Source: Durusdinium trenchii (taxonomy: Eukaryota > Sar > Dinophyceae > Suessiales > Symbiodiniaceae). From it: a stretch of DNA of 64,000 nt. Below the pieces are notes generated by a model. It saw nothing but the letters and a program-made list of their open reading frames with translations, did no database searches and had not been told where the DNA came from. Location of the stretch: assembly GCA_963970005.1 (NCBI GenBank), contig CAXAMN010026805.1, positions 1,390,658-1,454,657 on the forward strand, given 5' to 3'. A program made the translations under genes and the position numbers. Shown piece by piece: positions 1 through 12,037 of this stretch (position 1 is the stretch's first letter; each line of letters begins with the position of its first letter).

Positions 1-1044
1 GTTTGGTGTCTACCAGCATTTGATTAGATCGTTTGCCTCTAGATTTCTTCAAGCATTTGGTCGGTCCTTGTCGATTCAAAGGTTGCAGTCATGCAGTCAT
101 TTCTCCTACCATCCAGATGACCTTTCTTCACGGTCTATCAGATTCAGATGATGGCGAAGCCTGCACGATGTAGCCAGGCCTGTAGCCATATGTAGCCCTT
201 TGGCTCGAAACGTTTGGACTTTGTCTTCATCAGTTGGATGGATTTCAAGGATCTTCTGAAAAGCTACAAGGTGCAAGCCTTAACAATGCCGGATCCCGAG
301 AACATAGGCATTTTGACATCCTTTTTTTTGCGGAGGTTGATGGGTTGGGTGGTTGATGGGACAGATCCAGTTGAAACTCCAAGGTGGAAATTGCTAGGTT
401 CTGCAGCATGCGCCCAAACGAAGGAGTCGAAACGACTTGTAGCCCAAGTGCCATTGGGATCCATTGGGGAGATGGGAGACCCAGCTTTGCACCTGGACGA
501 GCGAAAGCTCAAGCTCGCTGCTCTGTGAGGTGAAGGACCTCCCCTTGCCCAGGGAGCTGGTGACCCTGTCGGCAACAAAGGATGGACTCTTTAGTGTCAC
601 TTGGTATCCTGAGTTCATCGAAACGCGCGTCTTTTGGGGGGCGCGAAGGTGTCAGGTCTTAAGTCTCATGAAGAGGTCACCAACAAGTATTGGTGAGGTC
701 TGATACAAGCATACAGAACGAAAGAAAGAAGCCAGTGCAAAAGTATGCACCTATGCTTATTCAATCATGTTTGGGTAAGTTGTTCTTGGGATACAGTTTG
801 ATCCAGCATGTTTGTCAAGGGCCGCTAAAGGATGGCAAGTGATACCGATACCCTTTGCCGCCAGAAGCACGTTCGTTCGTCAACCTCCAGCACTCCAAAA
901 GGCAAAATGAACTCGGTAGGCGGGATGTGAATTGCCTTCTAGTTTGTTGAGGTCTTGCATCTTGGGATGGCAAAGTAAGCTTCGACAACCACAGCACTTG
1001 GGCACATGTAGCCCGGGTGTACTTGGATGTACATTGGTGTGCAG
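1..1044. other. Left-end stretch without a recognisable gene
   Basis: No coding family is recognised here. Short ORFs on both strands overlap each other and lack motifs. The only structured sequence is a spliced-leader-like string near 191. Upstream exons of the CBS-domain gene starting at 1045 may lie here but I could not identify them. Confidence 0.4.
191..209 (+). other. Degenerate dinoflagellate spliced-leader-like sequence
   Basis: The bases TGTAGCCCTTTGGCTCGAA resemble the 3' part of the conserved dinoflagellate trans-spliced leader (known to end GCCATTTTGGCTCAAG), differing by a substitution, a one-base gap and a G for A near the end. Just upstream are two further GTAGCC strings (about 171 and 183). 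Relict, sometimes tandem, leaders are known upstream of dinoflagellate genes made by reinsertion of processed mRNA. Short and imperfect, so chance is possible. Confidence 0.3.
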
Positions 1045-4000
1045 CCCTCACGAAGGGGAAGTCACCAAGATCACCCGATATCCAGATCCGTGCGCAGGCC
1101 ATTCAAGTACTGACAGACCATCACTTGCTGTCGGCACCAGTGGTGGACCGTGATGGAGCGATGCGGGGGAAATCGGGGGAAATCGGGGCTTCATGTGGGC
1201 TCGAGCTATCCAAGGCAGCTTGAAGAGTCCAAACACTTGGCATAGAAGACCCTACCTTGAAAGTGTCGATGCATATCATGCTGCCAGCTTTACAGGTTAC
1301 AAGTAGAAGACCCTCAAGAATGGGCAACCTCCTGAAGCCAAGCAAAGGTTTGATGACCCCAAAGCCACTTGCCCACAGCAGACTTGTCAATCTCATGAAA
1401 TTGCTTCATCCCGCCCAACCGATGAAGACCACCTCCCCAGCTGTGTACACACACGACGATGCATGTGCGTGTGCAGGAAAGTTCCTGGGCATCCTGGACA
1501 CCTTGGACATCGCTGTCCATGTGGTGGAAATGGAAGCCGCCGGGAAGAAATCGTGCCTTGGCAGGTCCGCCCGCTTCGTTCGTCGCGACTCGCGAGCGAA
1601 CGGTCGGTGCGTCGAGTCTGTTCTCGGACGAACCCGGTGGGTCGAAGGCGGAGCGCGGTTGCCTTAGGTTTATGGACGAACGCTTGGAGAAGGTCATGGG
1701 TGCCTTGGGCAGCACCGAAACCACAAAAGACAAGGGACGAAGGAGGTGTGTTGCTTGACGGTGATGAACTTCAAGGCGGGGAACTGGTGGAGACTGGAAG
1801 AAACCCTTGTTAGGGTGACTTTCACTTCAGCAGGAGACTGCATCGTGGGCCTTGTGGCCATGGTTTGTAGCGGAGGGTGCTGCCTTTGATGGTCAGACCG
1901 ATGCGGCGCATGTGCAGTTTGTGCACCAAGGCCGAAGTGCCCGGGCCAAGCCTTCTGAGTGCTCTGAGGAGGACAACCTGCAACAGGTGCGGGGCACAAA
2001 CTGCAATGTGCACTACTACACTGTACATGCGTGCGTTCTTGTCTAGAAGGAAGATTCACCAAGGGTCCAAGTTGAAAAGTGACAGACCTGGTCACTTGGT
2101 CAGAAAGTGGTCGCCAACCTCTGATCCAGAGGGCGCCTCTGATCCAGCCAAATGTTACATGCACCAGGATTCCCAGCAGAGTTGGATGGCCTTTGAATCA
2201 TCCCAAGAACTGTTGAGCCAATGTTTATTCTCAAGGCCTACTGAGTCGCTTCTTGCACAGGAGGTGCATGACGTTTGGTGTTAATACACTCACTTTGATA
2301 GCCATTGCAACTAGTTACTAGTTCTGGCTGAATGCTTTAAGAGGAATCAAAAAAGAAACAAGGTGAGCCCGCGGACCCAAAAGCAATAGAAGCGCGCAAC
2401 CCAGGAAAAATAGAAAAACACACATTAGCAGGCCAAAACGAAGCATCAGCCCCCTCCAGGTTTCGTGGCAACCATGATATTTATGTTTAATTTTTTGGCA
2501 TAGATTTCCGGTGGCGTGCATCGTTGGCATGATCAGGGCGTCGATATGGCGGAGATATCCCAGGAGGAGAGGATTTGTCGTTTGCTTTTCTCGAACAAAC
2601 CTTTGCGGGCCTCCATCTTTTGTCTTTACACCGGCATAGACCCTAGATAGAAATATTGTTGCAGTAGGAAGAAAACAAGTGGCTGTTTTCAATCTCTGCA
2701 GCTAGTCTCCAACCCCATTTGCAACATGGCTTCTGACAACCGTTCCAGGAAGCATGGAGCAGCATCAGCCCCCTCCATGCTTCGTTCCAACCATCCAATT
2801 TCACGCATTGCGCTTTTGGCACGCAACAATCCTGCCGTTTCGGCCACGACTTCACTGTCTGCCGCATGCATTTTGTACATTTTGGATGCCCAAGACCATC
2901 GTATAAGCCCCGCAACACAGTTCCACTCACCTCCCAACGGGCTTCCGCGAAGTATGGAGCAGCACTACCCCCACCCATGCTTCGTTCTACTTGCGCACTG
3001 ACCCGGAGCAGCCTGCAATGATGCTTGTGGTGCAACCATGTCCTCGTAACTAGCATATCAGCCGCGCAAGCGTCCACACCCATGCCATGCACAATGCACC
3101 TCCCGTCTCGCTCCCCTCACTTTCCCTCCCCAGCCCCGTCCCCAGTGAACGGTCAAGTCCTTCATGCCTCCAGGTGACCACAAGGATTCCGTACAGTTGA
3201 AGCACTCACTGATGTGATCATCCGCCAAAAAGTGCGAGAAAATTGCCTCGCGCTCCCTGTGTCTTTGGGCGAATTGGCAGGTTGTTGAATCCATCGTGGG
3301 GGCTGCGCGTAGAGCAGTGGTGCTTTGCGAAGGCCACTTGTCGATGAGCCTTTTGCACTTTGAGAGATGGGACTGGGGCCCGAATGAATCTGCAGAGAAG
3401 CTTCATGGTGGTTCGCGCCCGGTTGGGCAAGAGAAGCTTCTATACTATACGTTCAGTCCACATGAGATTTCTGCTTCAACAGCTTCTAAAACGTTCCGCT
3501 CGAGCGCTTTTTTCCCCCTTACGTATGTGACATTTCCCCTTACGTATGTGACAAGATCTTCCGCTGATCGTCACGCCGGACGCCGGAGGAAAGCCTCAGA
3601 GCATCATCACCCAGTCCACGATTATAATGTTTTTACAGAGCAAGGCCAAAGAGCTGGAGGCACTGGTCATCACATCACTCTGAGCACAGCGAACCGCAAA
3701 GTCAAGCTAGTGAAGCAGGTTGCCAAGAAGTCAAACTTATGAGCCAGACTGTGGACTTCTATGGTACTACAGTGCCACAGTTCACATGTTGTTTGTTTTT
3801 TTTTAAACGGCCATTGTCCTGCGCTAGAACCCTTGAACTCATGAGGCTCATTTGCATGTTCTGATGTCGAAGACGGCCTAAGATGGCTAGCAAAAGCTTC
3901 AGTATGACTGCCAGTCCTTTTGAGCTACGCAGATCTCCTTATTTATCACCTGATCGAGTGATGAGCCTCGCCTCGCGCATGTATTTGCATGTATACCATT

Positions 4001-7000
4001 CTTCCCCCCCACGCAGGTGCTCACGATGTCAAAGACCGCCAAGGACGGCCAAGGGTTCCTCTCGGGCAGCGGAAGACGACGGACGGGGGTCCCTCCCCGG
4101 ACCGGAAGACGTCCAATGAGTCCAAGTGGCCCAACGAAAAATCCAAAGAGGCCCGAATTGATCCCACAAAATGGTGTTCCATATTCGTATTGGCGATGGG
4201 GAGAGAGTTTTTTTTGTTCATATTTGTTTGTATGTGCTTTTTATTTTTATATGTTCTTAGTGGGCTAGAGTGTGAATTGATGTCTTCAGATGGGTTCCTC
4301 CAATGTTGGAGTCTTCCAATGGTTTTTTTCCTCCTCCGCTTGGTGAATCAGCCAATTGCTGAGGATGTGTGCACGCCTCATGTGATCACCATTGACGACC
4401 AGGCTACAGTGACTTGGAGGAATTCTGAGAGAGGCAGTGCTGCCCAGACCAGGGCCATGGAGGTAAGAGGAATACTAGGGGGGCATAGTTTGAGTTGAGT
4501 GTTTGTATCGTGACTCCCAAGTGGTCAGAGAAGCGCACCAAAAGGAATTCCAGTGAATTCTTTCCCAACACCATTGATGATCCGAACATGTTTATGTGCT
4601 ACCAATCCCAAACAGGAGTTATGTCACTGGCACGAATAATTGCGCAAGAACTGAAGCTTTGACTCTGTCCATTGAGGCCGTCGTGTTGACCACACCGTCC
4701 GAGTTTCCCTGTGGCCACAATTGGCTGCCTTTGCCCTTGTGTTGAATCAGTCTTCGAAGCCTAATGATTTAATGTAAACTCGTAGACTCTTGATTGATAA
4801 CTCCCTCTCATACGAACAGATTCTTCAATTCAAATGCAGGTGGTTATTAATCAAGAGTCTACATTAGGGGCTGGCCCAGGGTTGCCGGGGTGGTTTTTCG
4901 ATGACTCGTCCAACCTATAGGCCTTGACTGCCTTTCAGACGCTGGTGGCTCAAGGCGAGTGAGGGGACACGTGCAACTGGGCGGACATGGGAAGAGCACC
5001 ATGTTCTTCGTTCTTGAACTGTTCGAGGCATTCTTGGATGTTGGTTGCCAGGGTTGTGAGGAGATGTCATGAGATGTCTCTTAGCTGAACCCAGTTTACA
5101 ATTACAACTGCTCAGCTGGGCACCTGGATGGGATGCGATCCAGGAAATTTCATCCACGACCCGTGATCATGGGGAATCACATCACTCCAGCAACATCACT
5201 GAGTCCACTATCTCAAGCAAAAAATCCTTTTGGATATGTCCAGGTGATCACTGGCGATCACCTAGAAATCCTCTACAGTAGCCTCGCCTCCCGTTTTTCG
5301 TTGATCAAACTCTACCTAATCCTCGCTGTTCCACCTGGCCAGCCGCCAGGTGTCTCAAGCTTGGCCATCACCGATGAAGCTGGCAACGCCATCACGGTGG
5401 TCTCCGCCACAGATCTGGTTGTGGCACTCGGACCGCGCCGGCACGCGCGGGTGGCGCGTTTGAACGCTTTCGGCGGGGCGAAGCTTAAAAGGTACTGGCC
5501 GCGATGTCATCCAAGAGCAGTGGTGATTAGAAGAATCAGAGCCAGAACACATCAAACAGCGTTATATTACCAATCCTCTTGGACTGGATAATTGCAGGCT
5601 GGGGCAATCAATGGTTGAATACAAGAGGGCTGATGGAGCTGATCACTTCACAGTTTCTCGCTATTGACTTGAAGATGAACGATATCAGCATTTGCCACAA
5701 CACCGCTGATGCAGTGTGTGCAGTGACTCATCACCCAGCTTCTTCACCTGCCATATGCTTCTCACAAATGCTATACAAACAGCTCCACCCTCACTGGAAG
5801 TTGTCGCTGGTGTCTAAGAGGTTATCTCGAAGATGTTCCACCAACTTGTCTAGTGGATGCGGGCCAGCTCGTCCCCCCGTGGGATGCACTTCCTTCGAAC
5901 ACCCTAACATGTGCGCCCTGAGACTGGCCCCCCTGAAGACTAAGATGGATCCATATGGACCCTGAAAACCAGGGCTTGGTGGGCGAATACCATCTTCCAG
6001 GAACCTCACTAGCAACCGGTGGGAGCTCCCACGTCTCATGCGTGGGCCCACGTCTCTTGCAGGACATGAAGAAAACAAGTCGGCGGTCCTGGCGGCCAGC
6101 CGTCGGCAAGAAGTTGGAACCGGTAGCTGTGGGTCCGAACTGGGGCGCCGAAATCATCCGCTTTTCGATGGATGTCGTAGAGGGTTGCCTCCAATGTGTC
6201 GCTTCGTTGCTGGCGTGGGTCACATTTGGATGTTCTGATGTTTTGGATGTTGATCAATCACGTTGTACGGCGTACTGGAGACATGGCCCACCAGCCATGA
6301 ACCAACAGCCGATCAGGCGGACTGGCCTGGCAGAGGTCAGCAGGTTTCGATCATGTTCCTCAACTAGTAACCCAGTAATTAGCTCTTTCAGGGGTCAGAT
6401 TCAGAAGTTGTGTTAAACTTGTTTGAACATGTTTCTCAACCACAGCAAATCTTGCCCCCTAGTCACTAGTTGCCCTGCTTTGTATCCTGCCATAGCTGAT
6501 CATCACTGGTAGCTGCTGTTTTGATCAGCTTGGTGGCCTTCCACTAACTCTTTCCGAATTTGCTTTGCACGACAGCAGGTGGCAAGTGCATGGGGAAATG
6601 GACGGCATAGTCATCGTGCCTAGTAGGAGTTCTTATCATCAGTCCAAACAACAGAGATTTGCTGACAGGGGTGAACGCTTCATCCCTTGACACGCACCAA
6701 GGATTTGCGGGAACGAAATGTGGTGTTTTTTGCCTCTTGGCGTACCAGGCCTACCAGCCTTGGCGGAGAGCAGGTCTGTGAGAAACAGGGCCTTCCGGTG
6801 CTAAGACTTCTAAGAGACCCGTGGGATGAATTGTGCAATGAGGCCCTTGTGATCCTGTGGATGAACCACGAATTAGTGTGGATGAACCATCACTGCCAGT
6901 TAGCAGCGACATGGTGAGCAGCACGGTGAAGCCTCACGTCTCATCCCTCCACTCAGACCCACCTGTGGAGTCGAAGCTGGGCTTCGTCGGCACCGTCCGT

Positions 7001-7812
7001 GCACCTGAGCCCCGCTCAGGTTGGAGACAGTCGGAAGCCCAACAAGAAATTCAGCCACACACGTGCGCCCATCATTTCCACAAGCTCGGACGTGCCATTG
7101 ATACAGGTCATCGCTCCTTGAACGGCAAAACATCGCAAAGGTGGGTTTTGAGGGGGCGGTTCAGCGCATTTGAGGGTTTGAGCGCAAGATCGCCCTTGCT
7201 TTGTTTCCATTGTATTCCTCCACATCATCACCAATTGCGGAGAGAGTTTCTCCTTTAACTTAAGCATCTTATTGAGCACTCTAAACTCTAAGCCTTATAC
7301 AGGAGGCCAAATCCAAAATCAACTCTGCCTTTGAGGGATGGTTGGGCATTGGCAATCAGTGGCATCAAGGTTTGATTCACAGGGTGGTTGGCACCTGGGG
7401 GCGAGGCCACGGAGCCATGCCCCATCCAATGCATCAGAATTATAAGGCTATCCACTTCCCATGGGTATGGGTGCTCAATGGTGCTCACAGATTCACAGAG
7501 CTGAACAACTGGGATCATTATCTATCGTATCGAGTGATCGGAACCATCGAGTGATCGGAACCACCCAGTGTGGTGAACATCCGGCCGAGTGCGGCCGTTA
7601 TGTCGCATAGCTGCTTGGGCGCAGAACGTGAGGGATCGTCCAACACCGCCAGGGCCGATTTCTGGTTCGGTGGGCGATTCCCCGGGCCGACATGACAGTT
7701 GAGTGGAGAAGCTCAGGAGAAGTTTGCCACGACCCGGGTGCACCGAATGCTGGTGATGCCTCAAGGTAGTCGGAAGCCAGAAGGTGTCGTCTCACTGGTG
7801 GATATTAGTCGC
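1045..7812 (+). CDS. Multi-exon gene for a protein with several CBS domains (AMPK-gamma/SNF4-like arrangement), partial
   Basis: Visible exons, all on the + strand: 1045-1155, joined to 1477-about 1550; about 4337-4416; 5350-5430; and 7699-about 7812. The first two join as PVVDRDG/KFLGILDTLDIAVHV, a classic end of a CBS motif, using a GA donor at 1156 and an AG at 1476. The 4.3-kb piece has VCTPHVITIDDQATV, the usual beginning of a CBS motif. The 5.35-kb piece has ITDEAGNAITVVSATDLVV, the usual end. The 7.7-kb piece has TRVHRMLVM and GVVSLVDI, as in the last CBS repeat of AMPK gamma. CBS pairs bind adenosine nucleotides and regulate kinases or channels. That all exons belong to one gene is inferred from order and strand; several exons are missing from this reading. 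A possible further exon follows the AG at 4016 (VLTMSKTAKDGQG). Introns hold the 3515 and 4782 repeats. Confidence 0.5.
3515..3553. repeat. Two-copy tandem of an 18-bp unit
   Basis: CCCCTTACGTATGTGACA occurs at 3515-3532 and 3536-3553, three bases apart. It lies inside a presumed intron of the CBS gene. Recent local duplication; no function inferred. Confidence 0.85.
4782..4862. repeat. 20-bp inverted repeat with 41-nt loop (hairpin or MITE-like)
   Basis: Left arm GTAGACTCTTGATTGATAAC (4782-4801) and right arm GTTATTAATCAAGAGTCTAC (4843-4862) are complementary at 19 of 20 positions. The 81-bp unit lies in a presumed intron between two CBS exons. It could be a tiny non-autonomous DNA transposon or a structured intron segment. 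Confidence 0.8.
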
Positions 7813-8593
7813 TCGGAAGGCAGAGATGTGCTGTGTGGAGTGAAGAGAATCGACCAAACGAGAATCGAAAGCCGATTTGGGATGATTTGGGGATATTTGG
7901 GGGGTATAATGCAGATTTCATCGGATTATGTTAATACTTACTTGTCCAGTTACTTGCCCTATAGTTCATAAATGTTCGGAATAATTCTCGACAGCCATCG
8001 ACGCCCTGTTTTCACCTTGACCCAGGCCGAGCATTGACGAGAAGCGATCCAAGCTTCTCAGTGTGAGAGGCCAGGCCCCGGTGAGAGGCTGTGCATCAAG
8101 ACGCGCATGATTCGCGGCTAGCCGCGGAGGAAACCTTTAATGCAAGATCTCCAAAACCCAATGGCGCATGGTTCGAACGCTGACGATTAAAATGGCGAAG
8201 CCACTTTGAAACAATTAAACCTCAGATTCCACTTTTCCGAGATTGCTACAGCTAAGCCGCTAAGCTTCAACGGGACGGGAGAAAGTTGTGGAGGCAAAAT
8301 TCCGTGCAGGGGACAATTTCTACGGGTAAGCTTCCACATTTTCACACATAGTTCCACAAAACACACCGGCGCAAGAGGGAAAAAAGATTAGAAGAGACGC
8401 AAGGATGTCCAATGCCCAAAACGGCTTGCAGCTGAAGCAGGGTTGAAGGGTGCCAGAACTGACCGAGCTTGAACGTCAACATGGTAAGCGTTTTGGAGTA
8501 GTCTTGTGCCATCAGGGCTGCGCTTTTCTGGAACAAGGCCCGCAGCCATTAGCAGTGTGACAGGTCATGCTTTAAAAAAGGGCTGGTGTCAGT

Positions 8594-8631
8594 ATGGCCG
8601 ACCTGGACCGCGAGAACGAGCTTTTCAACTT
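8594..8631 (+). CDS. Possible first coding exon (MADLDRENELFN)
   Basis: An ATG opens MADLDRENELFN, a charged gene-like N-terminus, and runs directly into a good donor (GTGAGC at 8632). No downstream exon could be matched, so the gene is unknown. Support is only the start codon, codon sense and the splice site. Confidence 0.15.
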
Positions 8632-9075
8632 GTGAGCAAGCGACGAGATGGTGATGGTTTTACAATTGTCATCAACTGCCAGCCAAAGAAAGGTAGAAAC
8701 GGAATGTATTTTCCATTATTTTCCAGCTATGTCAGAAACCCTTAATGAGGCCAATGCCAAAGTCATCAGGTGTTTGTTTCCAGTGTTTTTGCTGCAGCAG
8801 AACCGGAGTGCAGTCCCACTTGACATCGATTCAGCATATTAGCATGAACCGGACTGCAATAGGTCGGATTCATGTTGTATGACCCTGCTCAGCGAACAAA
8901 TCCTCGTAGACAAGCTGACAGATCTCACCACTGAAACCCGGCAAACAGATTTGGTGACAAGAGCATCAGAACCTCATAGAACATCCATGAAAGAACCACA
9001 AATGACCAGACCGCCTCAATCCCCTTGTGATGAGCATGTTGGCCCTACTCGCCCCTAACTCTGCCGCGTGCGCGT

Positions 9076-9155
9076 GCGGCCGATCAGCTCCGTGGCGTCT
9101 TCCGGTGCGGCGGATCAGCTCCGGCGCGGCTCCTGCAGGGCGGCCGATCAGCTCC
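9076..9155. repeat. Three-copy GCGGCCGATCAGCTCC minisatellite
   Basis: The 16-mer GCGGCCGATCAGCTCC starts at 9076 and 9140, with a one-base variant at 9107, giving a period of 31-33 bp in a GC-rich island. No coding frame was preferred. Confidence 0.8.
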
Positions 9156-10986
9156 CAGCGTGGAGGGTCAGCAAGACATAGCAAGATCCATCAAGTGCCT
9201 CGCAATTGTGCCTTTGTTGGGAGGTGAGGTCCATGTGCAGGACAACTCTGCGTTCAATCTTCAAACCTGCAACTTTGTTGAAAAGATTCGAAGGTAAGGT
9301 CAGCTAAGAATCCAGGGCTTTGAGCCATGCTTTGAGCCGCGATGGGCCAGACCTGCATTTTAATTCGAACCGGACACGAGATGCCGGTTCGTGCGCATTG
9401 TATGCAGAGCCACGCGGGACGTTATTCAGTTCCAATTCTTCTTCAGGTAAAAGGATGTATACACGTGCACTATTCAGCTGGGCCTTTCCCCATTCACTAT
9501 CTTAGTTTCAGTTCCCTACTTTGCTTCCCTGGGTGCTCCGAGCACCGTTGCCGGTGCATTTGTTTTATGTGCGGAGTTCGCACTTCGCACACAAGTTGCC
9601 GGCGAGGATAAAACAACTTGCCAAGCTTGACTGTTTGGTCTTGGCTTATGCATTGGCGCTGGGTGCAGTAGCTTCATTGGGTGGAATGAGTGGTCGAATG
9701 CTATATATAAATGCCAGCCTCCCTGCGACACTGAGATTCAGAGAATCTTTGGACCGAGTTGGACTGCTCCCAGGTTCAATCCCATTGAATCCGGCCTTCT
9801 CAATATGGAAAAACATGGAAAAACCACCTGGTTGCCTTGGAAAACCCAGGCCCACAAGGAGGCTCACATGCGTCCGGATTGCCCAGCATCACTTGGAGGG
9901 GCGGTGCGCAAGGCCAGTTCTCCGCCCTGGGCCTTCCTGGCCGTGCGGAGACCGGCGGAGACGAGCATGGATCATGGAGACTTCCTGTGGTGATCACCAG
10001 GTGTTTGAATGTGTTTTTGAAGAGGTTGACGGTGGGGTATATTTATATTTCCCATCCCTCCGATCGAATTTCGAGCAGACCAAGAACGAGCATACCAGAA
10101 CTTCACCTAAGAAGGTGGGTTGGAGGGCTTAAAAGGGTGGTCCATGGGACTTGTAGTACGAACACCCAGCACCTGGGAGCAGGCTGCAAGTGTTGCTGCC
10201 TGGCATACAGTCCCCCGCAACAGCACTCTTGTTGTGTGCTTTTTTGGTCGGATGCGTCCTACGCCCAGAATCGCCTAGACATGGCCTTGTCCTAGCCCAG
10301 ACGTGGGCTCCTATCAAGTCCCCGCAAAATAGACTCACAACAGGTCCATTGCTGTGCAGGTTTGCACGTCGAATTCGGCGATTCTCATCCGCCCAGGCCG
10401 TGCAGTCTTGGGGAGCACTGATGGCTTTAGCATTAAAGGCTTGAGTATTGGCCTTGGCTGTGGCGGCAATTCCAATGCGTCGAGAGGACTATGAAGGCTA
10501 GCCTCAGCTTAACAAACACAGATATCGAAGAGGAAGTCGAGGAACACCGCCTTTGGGATTGGCAGGTCAGGCCACATCAGGCCACTTGATGTTTGGCTTC
10601 ACTGAGCTCTAAGGTCAGAGTCATGGTCAACCAGTGCCGGAGCAGACCTTGCGGAAAGCATTCCGTACCTTGGAATGGTCAGGCTGGTCAGCTACTGGAC
10701 ACAAATCGTTGGAGAGTCCACCAGAGGATACCAGAGGAAAGAGGGGCAGCCAGTGCACCTCGCTGAGCAGAAATTCAGCGGCAGTGGCAGCTTATGTTTT
10801 TCTTTGTCACTTGTGAGCTGCAAAAGTCGTTCACTTCGAGTCTTTTGGTGCGTTGGTGTCCAGTTTGATCGCGGCAAGATGACCGACTCACAGTTTAGAA
10901 TTTGGGTCCTTTGAATGTTATTCACTCGAGTTCTTTGTGCTGGGAGAACCTCCGGAGTTATATATAATAGTTTCGAACGGTTTTTT

Positions 10987-11028
10987 AGATGGGGACCCAT
11001 ATAACACCATCATAAACCACCGAACTTG
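10987..11028. repeat. Dispersed repeat, copy A (pairs with 21207)
   Basis: This 42-bp segment beginning AGATGGGGACCCATATAAC matches 21207-21247 at about five of every six positions, with one indel. The flanks are not obviously alike, so it is probably the conserved core of an old interspersed repeat or a pseudogene fragment. Confidence 0.6.
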
Positions 11029-11761
11029 AGGCCCTTGCGCAATCTACTCTGAAAGCACTATATATGCAGAAAGGGACTCGGTCCGACGAGCTCTTCCTGA
11101 GGTGAAATCGATTCTGACCAAGATGGCCTCGTGACTCGGCCGAGAACAGCATCGACAACTCGGCCGGCTCCCAGGGGGTTGCTGAAGAACAGGTAGAACT
11201 GTAGAACTGTTGGCTGTTTGATGAGGAGAAATAGGATTCAGTTTGTTCGATAAAACAAACCATTTTGCACTTTAAATCTTCAAAAGTATCTTGAACTGTT
11301 TTCGAGAGGGGCCCTCCAGTCAAACTGCTTCTGCTGTAGTTGGCAGGTACCAAACAGTTAAAGGCATGCAAGACCATCAAGACCTGGATTTGGGAAGAGC
11401 ATTTGCCAAGGGGGGACAAGTCTTTTTTTGTTCCTAATTAGGATGCCAAGGATACCAAGAGTCTAAGATTTTGAACTTTCCGAATTCAACTTACTGGGGA
11501 GGACTTGAAAACTGATCCGTCCGACGTACGATCATGTGTCCTGCTGTTTTGCTGTTTTTTTGAGGAAGCACCTTATGTACATGCAGGTCGTGCTTCATCC
11601 ATCCTCCCATCCAAGCTAAACTTGATGGCAGGTGACGGTGAGTTGCTTTAGAATGCTTTTAGAATCCTGTGGGTGTGGGCTAATTACTGGAAGGCCTCCC
11701 TCCGGATTAGACCCAAGGTCAAGAAAAAGAGCCATAGACCACAACCCATTGCTTGGAAAAG

Positions 11762-11925
11762 AAGCTGCTAGGTGGCGGCCATCGCTATTAGGTTGGGGGC
11801 CACAGCTACTAGCAACAAGAAGTTACTAGTAACAAAGGGCACCGAACCCGAACGGAGCAAGGGCGCTACTAGTAGCTCATGGCCTTACTACTAGGAACAA
11901 GAAGCTACTACTGTAGTGGTTTCCC
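11762..11925. repeat. CTAGTAGC-family minisatellite, locus 1 (inverted orientation)
   Basis: Degenerate units containing GCTACTAGCAACAAGAAG and GCTACTAGTAGC recur about every 20-30 bp. Read on the minus strand they give TAGCTTCTTGTTCCTAG and CTAGTAGTAAGG, the same strings as at 13.2 and 36.0 kb. This locus is in the opposite orientation to the others. Confidence 0.75.
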
Positions 11926-12037
11926 TGTGAAAAATGCACCGCCTTCGCGCACCGAGATCAGCGTCCGAGCACTGACCCGCGCGCTCCGGCGGTGTGGCCG
12001 CTTGGCAGCCAAAGCTCAGCTGCGTGCCCGCACGCAG
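11918..12037 (+). CDS. Candidate internal exon, unknown protein
   Basis: An open frame reading VKNAPPSRTEISVRALTR and onward, rich in Arg and Ala, ends in a near-consensus donor CAG/GTGAGA at 12038. The minus strand is also open. No family is recognised and the 5' boundary is uncertain. Confidence 0.2.

Larger units (their letters stand above)
7813..11761. other. Long stretch with no firm gene
   Basis: Nothing with a family match was seen. It holds a possible first exon at 8594, a three-copy minisatellite at 9076, one half of a dispersed repeat pair at 10987, and an uninformative 203-codon ORF at 9521-10132 on the + strand with no domain, no recognisable signal and overlapping minus-strand ORFs. 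I regard that ORF as unproven. Confidence 0.4.

Noticed and set aside
9521..10132. 203-codon plus-strand ORF
   Set aside because: No motif, irregular composition and long open frames on the other strand; listed only as part of an unassigned stretch.
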